Positions 15,101 to 24,814 of a stretch of 64,000 nucleotides of DNA are shown one piece after another. Origin of the DNA: Aphrophora alni (Eukaryota > Arthropoda > Insecta > Hemiptera > Aphrophoridae); NCBI GenBank assembly GCA_963513935.1, contig OY740772.1:99591340-99655339 (forward strand), written 5' to 3'. The notes under the pieces were generated by a model. That model was not told the DNA's origin. It made no database searches and saw nothing but the letters and a program-made list of their open reading frames with translations. Each line of letters starts with the position of its first letter. The first letter of the stretch is position 1. A program made the position numbers and the translations under genes.

Positions 15101-18100
15101 GTTTTCAAAAAATATGAAAAACATATTACATATTGTTACATACACTGATATAAATGCACATTGCGAACTTTCATTTGACTTGGACCTCGCAGACATAACT
15201 AAGTCCAAATGTTCATTAGCTGATAACGAGGTTTAGTATTATCTTCCAGATTGATCCACATATTAAACAAGGGATCGTTCCCATTTATAGATTTTTCATT
15301 TAAAAGATTTATGTTGTTTTTACATCACCTGTTGATGTCGCTAAGAAGAAAAACTTACCTAAAAACTATGAAGGCGGTAAGTTAAAAACTACTTAATTGG
15401 TTTATTAAGATGTTTTAGGAGGTATATATAAACAAAGAAATGTTTGTATGCTTACAGGTTAGAGCTAATGGTGTCAGAGCTCTTGGTAACTTAATGGGTC
15501 TGATCAAGAAACAACATTTATTACAATTAGAATATAAAAGTTTACCTGTTAGTGTCGCAACAACTTTAGCACAGAATGCTGTTGCTGTTAACAATATGAA
15601 GGTGAGTTAAATGAAAAAACGCTAAAAACGTACACTACACCAAACAAATTTAAAAAAATTCAATGGGCACTGAATTAAACTGACTGAAACAAACAAGCCT
15701 CTCTACAACATTTGGTATTATCATTCGTACCATATGAGGTTTTGCCATCTGAAAATTGAGTAATGTTTAATGATGGGTGATGTAACTGTATTTACAAGGA
15801 AATAAGCAAAATTGTCTTGCTCTTCCAAATTTTGATACAATATATTCATGACAGTCTACTTAATTTCTTTTCACCTGCTAATTTGTCCATATTCCGAACT
15901 ATTAAAAAATGTAAATGAAACTCAATTATTGAGTCTGCTACCTTTTCAACCAGATTAAATTGTACTTCTTCACAAGTCCGCGTTGAAAAGACAATTCATT
16001 AGGTTGAGCAGATGACTTCATGTGGGACAGGAATCTCCATTTCTGGTAAATGAACTTAAGTTTTGGTTAAATTGATTTCATCACAGTGGCATATGGTTCT
16101 AAAAGTTGGTATAGCCCAAATTACTGATATTGGTGATGGTAAGGGTGTACCGGTGGCCTGGGTTTGTTGATGTGTGTGTTTCATTTCATTTATTACATCC
16201 ATCCACAAGTAACATTGTATGGCCAAGTCAACATTTGTTTAAACCTTCACAAATTGTTAAAAGTAACAATAACTATTAATGAATTAACACGTATTTAACA
16301 ATTAAATTATTACAATTATTGTGTTTTTAGAGTTATTATTCCTGTAATTGTTGATAAGATAATTAATTATGAATTATTGTGATATTCATCACAGTGCTTA
16401 TTGAAAATTTTATAATACTGTCTGTACCTTCATTGTAAAAGTACCAAATAGTTGTTTAAAGATGGTTGACATTGGTTGAAATGAGAAAAATATATAAGTC
16501 ATGTGGATTTTCATCAGTTAATATTACAGGTTCGGTGGAATGCTTGCTACGCTATTGGAAGCATGTTAAAGAACAATGATCTGCATGAAGCATCAAATTC
16601 TTGGCAGGTATGACAATGCAAGATTTATTAGATTTTACTGAACTTGTTTTGTATTTATATAAAAATATTTGTATACATAACCACTAAAATAGTTTAATAT
16701 AGCAAATATTTTGCAAGATAAGTTTTGTAATATTTCTCCTATAATACATAGTTTTGAAATATGAAGAACTTTTTATAAAGTAAAAAACCTCTTAGTCATC
16801 ATCACCTTATAAAAAATGGAAGTAAAGAACCTAAAATAAAGACCTAGTCCTTGAATACTCTAATAGTATCAGTGTTGGAAAAGAACAAGGTGCAGGTCAG
16901 AAAAGACCTGATAAGAAAGATGAAAGTGAGAGATCTAACCCAATTCTACATTAAAGAAGGGTAGATCGACTTAGCGTTCTTCAGGATTACTAAGCCTCTG
17001 AGGGTCGAAACATTTTATTTATTTGTCCATGTAAATACATCATTTATCGTTTATTGTATGACCCTTGTTCACATCATTATATTTAATTATTTTTAGTGTG
17101 TGTTGTATTCTTATTTGGAACATCCCAGTATAATTTTGGAATCAAATTAGTTTTGAGTGGTCAACATTTTAAAATTTTTTTAGGAAAAAAAACTTGTACC
17201 TACATACATTCTTCAGCCTAGTTGCAAAGAAATCATATTCTTAAATTTCATAATGACACACATGCTTGGCCGTAACAATTACACAAACAGGGCAAATGGT
17301 TGGGTTAAGACAAGACTTTTACTCTCTTTGCTCAGTAATTAATAAATTATGTAGGCCTATTCATGACAATTGGCACTTAAAATTCTCACAATTTGGGGAA
17401 AGTTATTTGGAGTTTTTACGTTGTTTTACGTTGTGACTTATAATTTACACCAATTGTATAGAAATTTGTAAATCTCCAGATATAAGAGGAACTTACAGCT
17501 GTGAAATACATTTTCATCTGTTACACAACAGAGAAAGTTGTTAAGTGTTCACCGATTTGCTCTTTTATTTACCTAGTATACGAAGTGTAGGATAAGTTTA
17601 CTAATTGTAAATAATTTTGGTCACGACGGCTTCACAACTAAAGACATGTCGTCCATCCGTCGTTGTTGTCATCTGTACTTAAGTATGATAGCAGCCACAA
17701 ATTTGGTTTAGGAGACTATAGTGTACTCATATAAAACCCTATTGAAATTCAGAAAAATCTAATTTTGACCATTTTGTCAAAATTGTGGCCATTTTTAACA
17801 GTTTTTGTTCATATCTTGTGTTCAACTTATAACATGCTAAATTAGATAAAAATATGCAGATTTCAATGGTACCAACCTGCCCCTCTATGACTACATAGCA
17901 AAGTTATTGTCAAAGATTTAATTTCGAACCCTGACGTTCCAAAAGAATATGATATTTGTATAGGTATGATCTAGCACCAACACGAGCGTAGCAAGTGAAG
18001 ACTTCTTCTGAGTGGAGACTGTTTAATATACTCAACTACAAGGTTCAGAAAACCTATGTAACAACAGTGATAATCTCAATTATGAGGTTCAAAAATCCTC

Positions 18101-21100
18101 ATAATTTTTGAATGTTTAACAACTGTTTTAAACAAACTTACCCTATATTTTGTATACTTGTTTAAGACCCCCTGGATCTACCAACCCAATTTAACATTTC
18201 GTACAAGGCCTAAGAAAGAAACCAAAATTTAGAAGATCTGCTTGTATTGATTGTATGATGGGGCTGGGTAAGTATCATGATAAGTTTTAAAAGGTACATC
18301 AACGAGTACAAGGTTGTCAAATAAGACTAGAAGAAGTATTAAATAGTGCGTGTTCAATATATAGTAGAATTTTTCCGAATCTTGAAGAGACATTAAGAAA
18401 AACGTACTTAAAGCTGAACAGAATTATTGTTGAGATCCAACCATTTTCTTACACTAAATTTATAAAGATTATCCAAGTATTGATTTTCCCTTCCCAGGTG
18501 ATCAGAATTGATGTGGAATTGATTAATTACATATAGATATTGTTTAAAATTGATATAGACAATTCAATTTGATTAAAAACTCCTCAAATGAAATAGACCT
18601 TTTCTTACTTCCATTTATAAAGCAGTTAATTTTGGGACTTATTTTAGATTTGTTTCTTATTTTATGTGTATTTTTTCTAAAGATGAACGTAATAGATGAA
18701 AGACTAATTGACTATTGTTTATGTGTATATTTATAGATTCTGAGAAAGAGAACATTGTGTTAATTAAATTTTGAACAATTTTTTTTTCGATAAATATATA
18801 ATTAAGATTTTGAAAGATAGACTGTTTTAAGAACTATTTATTCAATTCTGATTTTGAAGAAAATAATTATGTAATTGTTTTTTTATTGAAGTTATTTTAT
18901 TGTTATTAATAAATTTGAGAATTTAAACTTATTTGTTTCATATAATTTCATTTCAGAGTTGTTGCAAAGTTAGCACCACAAGGTAGGGCTTTTGTTTTGT
19001 TGTAAAATTTGACACCTCAACGTGAGGCTTTAATTAATCAATATTTTTCTTATCAACTATATTTAAATATGTGTTTTAACTTGTTTGATAATACAAATTG
19101 GAGGGTAGCTGCCATTCACAGTGCAACTGAACTGACAATGAATGGTCATTGGGAAAATGTTTGTGGAAAGATATTTTTTTAAAAAACAGATATTTATGAA
19201 CTCAAACAAAACGTATTGGTTGCCATCTTTTCAAAAATTCTGGTTTGTGAATGTCAGTAAACACCAAAACATCAACAATGGATTATAAAAAGACACCTAA
19301 TTTTTAAAATCTACAAATTTTAATGAACCGCGAAGATTCAGTAAAAAATTACTACAGAATAATTGACAAAAACAAAAATGAACCTTGACATCATCCGTCA
19401 TTATAAGGCCGATTTTAATGAAATAAGATTACGCTGAAAAAGAGTTTATTACAAAAACAAAGCAATATTAGGCCCTAAATATACTTTTCCAAAACGGCAT
19501 CCATGATTTTCACTTTTTGATTTATAATAACCGAATTGACATTTTTGGTGGATTTTTATTTGGTTTTTCAGATTGGTGAGCAAGAAAGTTTGTGCAATAT
19601 TTTTCCACGTTTTATTTAATGTATGATACAATAGAAGATCTAAGCTTTTAAACAGTGTAATAATCTGTTTTTTAAATTTTTTTAGGGTATTGTATTAAAT
19701 GCTGTAAATGGTCTGATAACTAGATGTCCAAATTTCAAAGTGCGTGCTAATGCCAGCTCAGCAATTTGTTCTATTTGCAAAAGAGAATATTTTGGATCTA
19801 ATTTCATCTCTGCATGGAAGGCGTTACTGGATGGACTTGAAAACGCCACACATATGTCTGATTTTAAAGAGTTTAAACATCAGGACAGCTTATTGGAACA
19901 AGTTAGTATTTTCTACTGTAGATAATAATTGTGGTTTAGTTCTTATTTTAGTAATGGTTCTGATTAGAATTATTTTTCACCGAGAACTACTCTGCCCTCA
20001 TTAGAAAAAAGCCCAAACTCCAGTTTCTTTGAATGTTTCTAAATTAAGTGTTTTGGCACATATCATTTAAATTTACAACTTATATTTTTATTTGTTTTTT
20101 AAAGGTGAAAAACCTCTCGGACATCATCGCCTTCTAAAAAATAAAATAAAAGAGATTAAGCACTCTATCCCTTGAATAATCAAATAGTTTCAGGGTCAGA
20201 TTTTTTAATATTCATTTATTATAATGTAAAAAGGATCTAGAGCTTTTACATATCTGGTTTTAATTTAGATAGATATGAAACAAACAGAATTTTGTTGAAA
20301 ATGACCTCCTCTATCTACAGGTTGACCTAAAAAATAGGTAACATATACAGGATGTCCAATAATTCATAAATGTGATTTAGATAAGCATTTTTTCAAATGG
20401 AACCATGGAAATATTTTGTGTTGTCTAAAAATAGAACAGAAAATGTATTGAAATATGTTTTAAATTTTGTATAATTATTTCCCTCTGAAATTTTATAACA
20501 GTTATGGAATATTTTATGGATGATTACCTTAAATAATAAATGTAATAGTTTAGATTAATTAGTTTTATAATAAAAGCTCAAACTGTTTCCCTTCTACAGT
20601 TTGGCATTGAGCTAGATAATTGTAGCAGATATTTATGACATTCTACAGCATCTCAGAAGGAATTCCTTCTATTTCATGTAATATTCACTGTGCTTAATCA
20701 TTTATTTCATTTGGAGTAATTTTATAAACATTATTTTTTAAGTACCATTAAGAGAAGTAATCTAAAGGAGACAAATCAGGTGATTTTAGAGGTAATTCAA
20801 TTTGCCATCTCTGACCTATCTACCATTTTGGAAATGTTTGATTCAGAATATTATGTACCTGAACTGGATAATGAGGAGGCATTTCATCTTTTTAAATCTA
20901 AAGACAATTTAAGTTTAATCTTTCTTACACTCTTACGTCAATTGTAAATAGATAATTTTGTATTTCTTTGTTCAAGTAGGCTAACTTTGTTGATGTTATA
21001 CTTTCGATTGGACTTAAAGATAAATGACAAGTATTCATTACATCTTTAAACCAGTATAAATCAGGAGAAAGTAATTAAATAAAAAAAACCAATTAATATA

Positions 21101-24100
21101 TTTTTTACCTTACTTTAAGAAACCACAAAAATATTTCTTTTATAATTGTATAGACAAAACTGAAAAAAAAAAATTATGATTTTTGTGACATCCTGCTTTT
21201 TACCCACTTTGTAGATAGAGATGATCAATTTCTATAAAACTCCTTTATTTCATATCTCTAGGTTGTAATCATGGGAAATCTTCCGACTAGTAAATAAAAA
21301 TGTACTATAATGAAGAAATAAAAAATGGAAAGTGAATTTAAATAAACAATTTAGTGTGTCGTATATAAAGAAAGAACATTCTCGAAGCAAGAGGGGAGGT
21401 GTGTTGACAATCATGCGATGTCCAAATAAGGGAATAGGAATGATCATACAATGTCCAAATAAGGGAATAGGAATGATCATACAATGTCCAAATATAGTAA
21501 TAAACAGACCAATTCTGAGAAAAGTGTTTGGAGTGGGAGGGGTTGTTAGCATTACTAGGTTAGTCAGTCGCAAGAAGTCTCCCATAGGGGATGGAAGTAC
21601 GTAACCTTCAGTCAAAGTTTAATAAGACTCAACATTTAATAAGTGAGTAGGTTAGAAGTTTTTTTGGTTATAATGTTAAAGTGTTGTGAAATAAGACTAG
21701 AAGTGAAAATTTATTTGCTGACTGACTATAAAATAAATACAGGATTGCTTTATATTTTTATATTTGAAATGTTTTCAAATATTAAAGTCATAATCCAAGT
21801 CAAATTAGAAATGCTAAAACTAAGTTACTCCTTGGAGTTTTGATGCAATGTGTTATTGTCATGATTGTAACATAAATGTAAATGAAAAAACAATATTTAA
21901 ATAAAGAAATATTAACCGAAGAGGAATGATTGAGTGTGATCACGGTAGATGCTAGTGGGGGAAGCTTATATGAAATTGTTCTTACATATTTCAAATGAAA
22001 GTTGGAAACCTATAAACTTTTACTTGTTTTTTTAAGGTACGTTTAAAAATTAATTAAAGACTAAATCATACGAGAAACACTAATGACAGTCATTAAAAAG
22101 TACAGTAAATAAATACGCACTTTTAAACCTACAAACTTGGACTGGATGACTGAACTAGACAATAGTGCCTGGGACGTATATTGTGGGTTACACATTGTAA
22201 CATAAACTGCTTCGAATAATTGAGCTGTCTGGTTTCCCATTCGATTTACCAAGCCAACTTCGATTTGTAGAAATTTTCTAGCCCAAAACTTCAATTCATA
22301 GGATCCAACCACATGTCCAGCAGACGAAAAAAATTAAATTATCGAGGTATTTTTCATCAAACTTTTGATTTATAAGGATATGATAATATGGGAGAAGATA
22401 GTCAAGTTCAAGGGGAATGGAAAAATGCGATTCATCAACTGAATAGGTTCGAATTTGCGAGTTTCCACTGTAACAATGTTGATATAAAATAGTAATTTAA
22501 ATGCTGTATTATATAAGGAATATAAGATTGTTTTGTAAAATATAAGTGTTATGACCTCTGCATGTATATTGTTTATCATAAAATTAGTTATAAAAATATT
22601 ATATTTAAGTATAGAAGTTGAACCTAACGTTCTATGACTTAAGGTTACAACATACTATATAAATGGATATTAGAGATGATTGATTATTTACATTTGTTTT
22701 TAATCTATTCACCTCTTATCTCTTTTTTAAATTTATATTACACTGAATTCATTAAAATAAAATTGAAATTCACGGAAAGAAAAAAACACAAACATTAAAA
22801 ATCAAAATTAGATTGAGAAATTACTTTCAATAATGTCTTTACAAGTTGATTACTATATGGTTATTATGCATATTTGATTTTGCATGGACAGGAGACACAG
22901 GCTTACCTTGGAAAGTGGTCCTTGGTATACCTATATACAAGTAAGAAAACACACACAAAAACACTAAAGTTCTGAAATATTTTGTAAACAGTGTTCAATC
23001 AGTAGAGCATAAAAAATAATCTGAATGGTTTTAATCTGGGATGGATCTGTGCTGAGTGTTGAACCACACCCACATATATATATTTGATTATTTATTTATT
23101 TTATAGAACCTGTTGGGAAAAGGAAAAGTATAAAGGATGATTCATCTAAGATTAAGGTTAAGGGGTTCTCTAGATTATATATATCATACAAGAATGATTA
23201 GTTTCATTACAATGTCATTTATTGTTCAGACTCACTGAATTATAACTTTTTTTTTTAAACATACTATTATCTAAAGATCACAAGTCTATTCTCGGGGTGG
23301 ATTGGTGCCGGCTCTTCCCAAGTGGGTATTAACAAAGAACAAGAGCATGAAATTAATTAATTAATTGTCTGGACTATGTTTCAGACATTAATTAAATTTA
23401 TGCCCCTTTAATTAAATTTTTGTTTTCTAGTAATTTAATTTCACTACTCCCCTTCCTCTCGGATTTGTTTAGTTTAGGCCTACAAACTGTAATCTTTAAA
23501 CTTAGATATTTATTTTGAATGCTCGTGTCATGTTGGTTTTATATTTTTCTCAAACAGGTTAATTACTTTAGGATTGATCTGATATGGATTATATGGGCAA
23601 AAGGTGTACAGAAATAATCCTATTTAATTATTTGAAGATGGAAAGTCGAGATTTTCGTAATTTGAAGTACTCAGTTGGAGTCTCACATATTTGCCTCTAG
23701 GCCCAGTACTTGTTGATATTCCAATTGAATGGAATTCCTTACATATTTCATACAGTATTTTATTTTGAAATCATTACGAATTGTTGTAAAGGTTAATTTT
23801 TTTCCCTCTTTATGCTCAAGGTTGATTTATACTCTCAAAACTGTGTCTATTTGTATTAGTTTTTATATACACAAAAAATGGCAAATTACTGAATAAACCA
23901 TATTAATAATATGAACAATCCATCATTTTATAACTTTAAAACCAGAATAGTTAATATGTTGTTATAAAAGTTGTTACTAAATGTTATATTATATAAATAA
24001 CAATTACTATTAATTTGTTTTCAGCTGTGCATAAGCATCTGTCATTTGGCAACTCTGATAATAGTTCAAGATTTGACACCGTTATATGAAGTTTTAGTAT

Positions 24101-24288
24101 TTCATATGGACATAGCAAAACAACACTTATCTCAGTTTCATGCTAGCACTGTTCCAGAACGTGCTGATATTGTTCTTAAAGCAACTAACCATATAACAGA
24201 ACTATCCCAATCATCAGATTTATCTTCAAATCAACAAGCAGTTACATCAATGTTAAGTGATATTTTTAATGCAGGATCTATATTATAA
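1..24288 (+). CDS. HEATR6: HEAT repeat-containing protein 6 (HEATR6), C-terminal 557 residues, 11 exons, 5'-truncated by the window
   Basis: Exons read 1-133, 3405-3577, 6298-6496, 8049-8194, 10839-10961, 11692-11816, 14104-14176, 15458-15601, 16530-16607, 19686-19901 and 24025-24288. All junctions are GT-AG and the phases join without a stop: 1674 nt, 557 codons plus TAA. Diagnostic HEATR6 segments as I remember the vertebrate protein are YHRLQPGLL, VAVKAAWALGNLTD, RANGVRALGNL, VRWNACYAIGSML and NFKVRANASSAI, in the expected order. The family consists of stacked HEAT/armadillo-like helical repeats with no catalytic site; its cellular role is poorly defined, probably a protein-interaction scaffold. 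The beginning of the protein lies upstream of base 1. Introns reach 4.1 kb and are full of repeats. Identification is by recalled similarity, without a search, but the order of motifs makes it firm. Confidence 0.9.
134..2751. other. HEATR6 intron sequence, no gene
   Basis: AT-rich intron. About 790-1330 is a reverse-oriented copy of a repeat that recurs at about 17640-18100: both share the block tttctgaatttcaataggg and the words cactcgctgc / agcaagtgaagac in opposite order. Short open frames at 963-1148 and 2251-2457 resemble nothing I recognise. Confidence 0.5.
2752..3025. repeat. 274-bp near-perfect foldback (inverted repeat)
   Basis: Left arm 2752 onward (tgactttgcgtttgtc) is mirrored by the right arm ending at 3025 (gacaaacgcaaagtca). 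Arms of about 130 bp meet around 2883-2890 with almost no loop; I see only isolated mismatches (for example gacgcg versus cgcatc). Each arm also contains a small hairpin, ggagtcgtagctcc. It may be a MITE-like foldback element or a head-to-head dimer of an element end. No ORF and no clear target-site duplication. Confidence 0.85.
3026..3404. other. HEATR6 intron sequence, nothing recognised
   Basis: Unremarkable AT-rich intron between the foldback and the second exon. Confidence 0.4.
3405..3577 (+). CDS. HEATR6: HEATR6 exon
   Basis: Acceptor gtgccag precedes 3405 and donor gtaggt follows TCT at 3577. It encodes FDVSLAVLKLLGTVEAL, then a loop and the CWLFNLALQHLS helix. An alternative donor four bases downstream would break the frame with the next exon. 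Confidence 0.85.
4430..5108 (+). pseudogene. RTE-like LINE reverse transcriptase relic, C-terminal end
   Basis: Interrupted frames on the + strand give pieces in the order typical of an RTE-type non-LTR retrotransposon tail: FENVRCFSYLV at about 4510; then RINKRIMAVNRVYFAFVKSL, KLYKPLIRP, a YGSETWT-like motif (YESEAWSISSADENTL), IFDRKIMRRMYDP, and a WAGHV-like motif near 4900. The last piece is a glycine/arginine-rich KRGRP-like stretch. Frameshifts and stops make it non-functional, and the fingers and palm domains are absent, so it is a 5'-truncated dead copy in a HEATR6 intron. Confidence 0.75.
5110..5787. other. Intron sequence with an unidentified possible coding relic
   Basis: Two overlapping minus-strand open frames (5225-5437 and 5403-5627) have less biased composition than their surroundings and could be one frameshifted relic. 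No family recognised. Confidence 0.25.
5788..5993 (+). repeat. SINE-like dispersed repeat (family A), copy 1
   Basis: Shares with the copies at 11951, 16781, 33685 and 34461 an ordered set of blocks: (ctc)agtcatcatcgcctta + A-run, aaagactcctagcc, gaatactctaatagc, agagagacctgat, ggatctaacccaagact, ccagctaggatcccttggga, ttgccaag, gtactcac, gtgagcccctgaggg. About 200-250 bp, non-coding; no tRNA box A/B was confidently seen. Confidence 0.75.
6097..6205. repeat. AT microsatellite followed by a TTA microsatellite
   Basis: About 69 bp of (AT)n interrupted at two places by C, then (ATT)n at 6184-6205. It lies 90 bp upstream of a HEATR6 exon. Confidence 0.95.
6298..6496 (+). CDS. HEATR6: HEATR6 exon
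   Basis: Acceptor tttttcaacag, donor gttagt. 66 codons plus one base, containing PLHVEWWQVLSNLISYHFDL, a HEAT-type helix pair. A long AT microsatellite lies 130 bp upstream. Confidence 0.85.
7110..7900 (+). repeat. Dispersed repeat family B, copy in HEATR6 intron
   Basis: Shares an ordered series of blocks with 46130-46900, 52660-53042 (continued at 61151) and 19080-19620: gtgacatgtcaaaaaa, ttgaggtcctttagagt, gaccaattttgatcaaattt, attttgaccatat, ggttagctgccataag, aaacgtattgatcaccatct, and a terminal gaactgacattttgag ... ttttgattgtgaatgg. No ORF, so a non-autonomous element of unknown class, about 0.8 kb. Confidence 0.6.
8049..8194 (+). CDS. HEATR6: HEATR6 exon
   Basis: Acceptor cttttccag, donor gtaaga. 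Contains LWKIMLKGPLRALL and SLSAAACDCLANLDP, matching the conserved core around the middle of the protein. Phase 1 in, phase 0 out. Confidence 0.85.
8740..9503 (+). mobile_element. Probable LTR and primer-binding-site remnant
   Basis: TGACGCCCGAACAAAGGG at 9486-9503 closely resembles retrotransposon PBS sequences (TGGCGCCCGAACAGGG type). It sits 3 bp after ...CCCCTTACA, a plausible LTR end (..CA). A candidate LTR start TGTAAAACA lies near 8747. The region 8760-9020 is markedly more GC-rich than the intron around it. No partner LTR, gag or pol follows, so it would be a relic; the left boundary is a guess. Confidence 0.4.
9504..10838. other. HEATR6 intron sequence, no gene
   Basis: AT-rich. 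A GC-richer patch at about 10320-10510 contains the short palindrome ccattcgaatgg and could be a TE fragment of unknown type. Confidence 0.3.
10707..10753. repeat. Alternating purine-pyrimidine (GT/GC)n microsatellite
   Basis: gtgtgtgcacgtgtgcgtgc followed by gtgcatgtgtgtgtgtgt: 47 bp of alternating purine and pyrimidine 86 bp before a HEATR6 exon. Such sequence can adopt Z-DNA. Confidence 0.85.
10839..10961 (+). CDS. HEATR6: HEATR6 exon
   Basis: Acceptor ttttctgtag, donor gtaaat. 41 codons in phase 0: EDLQILCITLLFGCC then VRSAAVQALAKFVLCPSL, one HEAT repeat. Confidence 0.88.
11692..11816 (+). CDS. HEATR6: HEATR6 exon
   Basis: Acceptor tgttgttag, donor gtaagt. Contains the family signature VAVKAAWALGNLTDILL. 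Two bases are carried into the next exon. Confidence 0.9.
11951..12204 (+). repeat. SINE-like repeat family A, copy 2
   Basis: The fullest copy. It starts ttgtttaaaggcggaaaacc, continues with ggtcattatcaccttataaaaa, tagccttcgaatactctaat, caagagagacctg, ctaacccaagattacttg, cccagctaggatccctt and ends gtgagcccctgtggg. Confidence 0.8.
12362..13110. mobile_element. Tigger/pogo-like non-autonomous DNA transposon (749 bp, TA target duplication)
   Basis: The ends are inverted repeats: CAGTAGAACCCCTCTTAACC at 12362 and its mirror ggttaacagaggttctactg ending at 13110. TA dinucleotides flank both sides (12360-12361 and 13111-13112), the Tc1/mariner/pogo signature. Subterminal copies of ggccggttaatccgagg occur at both ends. 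No transposase, so it is a MITE dependent on an autonomous relative. The interior holds the minisatellite at 12795-13010. Confidence 0.85.
12795..13010. repeat. GC-rich minisatellite inside the Tigger-like element
   Basis: About three degenerate units built on ccgcggtgtttttatgccgc, cgacaataggatac and atcgacaaagtcgtttgat; unit length shrinks from roughly 90 to 60 bp by internal deletion. The short open frames read through it (for example repeated GVFMPPTIGY) are by-products of the repeat. Confidence 0.8.
13111..14103. other. HEATR6 intron sequence, nothing recognised
   Basis: AT-rich intron including a run of caatacaatacaata-type simple sequence near 13190-13260. Confidence 0.4.
14104..14176 (+). 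CDS. HEATR6: HEATR6 exon
   Basis: Acceptor ttttacag, donor gttaga. Short 73-nt exon encoding EEIMPPLYLIETSLVVAQGH; it restores phase 0. Confidence 0.85.
14177..15457. other. HEATR6 intron sequence, nothing recognised
   Basis: AT-rich with no open frame of note and no element ends that I could pair. Confidence 0.4.
15458..15601 (+). CDS. HEATR6: HEATR6 exon
   Basis: Acceptor gcttacag, donor gtgagt. 48 codons containing VRANGVRALGNLMGLIKK, equivalent to the KSNAVRALGNL segment of the vertebrate protein. Confidence 0.9.
15602..16529. other. HEATR6 intron sequence, nothing recognised
   Basis: No ORF, no paired repeat ends. Confidence 0.4.
16530..16607 (+). CDS. HEATR6: HEATR6 exon
   Basis: Acceptor atattacag, donor gtatga. 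26 codons beginning VRWNACYAIGSMLKNNDL, the most conserved stretch of the family. Confidence 0.92.
16781..17004 (+). repeat. SINE-like repeat family A, copy 3
   Basis: Contains cctcttagtcatcatcacct, gtccttgaatactctaatag, agacctgataag and gatctaacccaattctac. The end is shortened: ggattactaag runs directly into cctctgagggtc. Confidence 0.75.
17005..19079. other. HEATR6 intron; contains a repeat copy at about 17640-18100
   Basis: 17640-18100 is the forward counterpart of the reversed copy at 790-1330: shared blocks are accctattgaaattcagaaa, caagtgaagacttcttctga and ggttcagaaaacct. The remainder is featureless AT-rich intron. Confidence 0.5.
19080..19620 (+). repeat. Dispersed repeat family B, partial copy
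   Basis: Contains gagggtagctgccatt, caaacaaaacgtattggttg, ccatcttttcaaaaattctgg and gaattgacatttttggtgga, in the same order as the 46-kb copy. It ends 66 bp upstream of a HEATR6 exon. Confidence 0.6.
19686..19901 (+). CDS. HEATR6: HEATR6 exon
   Basis: Acceptor tttttttag, donor gttagt. 72 codons containing LITRCPNFKVRANASSAI and WKALLDGLENA. The downstream in-frame sequence after 19901 is intronic. Confidence 0.92.
20101..20200 (+). repeat. SINE-like repeat family A, 3'-truncated copy 4
   Basis: ggtgaaaaacctctcggaca, tcatcgccttctaaaaaata and cccttgaataatcaaatag, then it stops at cagggtcaga. Confidence 0.7.
20293..21236 (-). pseudogene. Internally deleted DUF4817-type Tc1/mariner element with transposase C-terminal relic
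   Basis: Imperfect inverted ends: left gaaaatgacctcctctatctac ... acaggatgtccaataattcat, right atgatttttgtgacatcctg ... gtagatagagatgatcaattt. On the minus strand about 20590-20830 gives fragments matching the transposase C-terminus: WIGQRWQIELPLKSPDLSPL, DYF, then IPSEML and a final NYLAQCQTVEGKQFE-like helix, split by frameshifts. The amino-terminal helix-turn-helix and first catalytic aspartate are gone. The outer limits are approximate because the inverted repeats are diverged. Confidence 0.6.
21418..21496. repeat. 33-bp tandem repeat, about 2.4 copies
   Basis: Two identical 33-bp units at 21418-21450 and 21451-21483 (atgtccaaataagggaatag + gaatgatcataca), followed by a partial third. 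Confidence 0.95.
21640..24024. other. HEATR6 last intron, no gene
   Basis: AT-rich. Near 23290-23340 ctcggggtggattggtgccg is the reverse-oriented counterpart of a block inside the probable LTR near 63715-63745, so a small LTR fragment may lie here. Nothing else recognised. Confidence 0.35.
24025..24288 (+). CDS. HEATR6: HEATR6 terminal exon
   Basis: Acceptor tgttttcag; 87 codons then TAA at 24286-24288. LCISICHLATLI matches the conserved CQALIHLLSLAS region. The tail is less conserved and ends DIFNAGSIL. Confidence 0.9.
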   Translation: MCISICHLATLIIVQDLTPLYEVLVFHMDIAKQHLSQFHASTVPERADIVLKATNHITELSQSSDLSSNQQAVTSMLSDIFNAGSIL

Positions 24289-24373
24289 TTAAGTATGTAA
24301 TATCTAGTTATTCACTATCTATATTTTTACCAAAACATACAACTGAATTACACAATTTGTCGAGTCTAAATAT

Positions 24374-24379
24374 AATAAA
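24374..24379 (+). promoter_or_regulatory. Candidate HEATR6 polyadenylation signal AATAAA
   Basis: First AATAAA after the HEATR6 stop, 86 bp downstream. The region is AT-rich, so other hexamers could be used. Confidence 0.45.
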
Positions 24380-24814
24380 GAGTGTAAAAAACATTGCACA
24401 AAATTTCTCACACAACCCATTTGCAATTGAAATACTAACCAAAACCAAATATTCATTGCAAAAATGTTGCTTCGTAAGTTGTCAGTGAAAATCAACCATT
24501 TACTTCACTTGTATCATAAATTTGTCTTAAGCATAAATATTAGAAAATGAAATCAAGTTTAAATGATTTTCAGCTTTTGGGAAATTATTCCTTAATTGTA
24601 ATTTCTTATTTATTATATGCAATTTTAAACGCTGGTTTGAATAATTAATCTTCACATTTTACCAAAATTGTAATGAAATCGGCACAATAACCTTACATTA
24701 CAGATGATTAACAGAAACAGAAAAATTTCACTGTGTAATTATTATTATGCATTACAACAACATATTATTATATGGCTTAATGCAACAAGACATGGTGCAT
24801 ACTTTACATATTTT

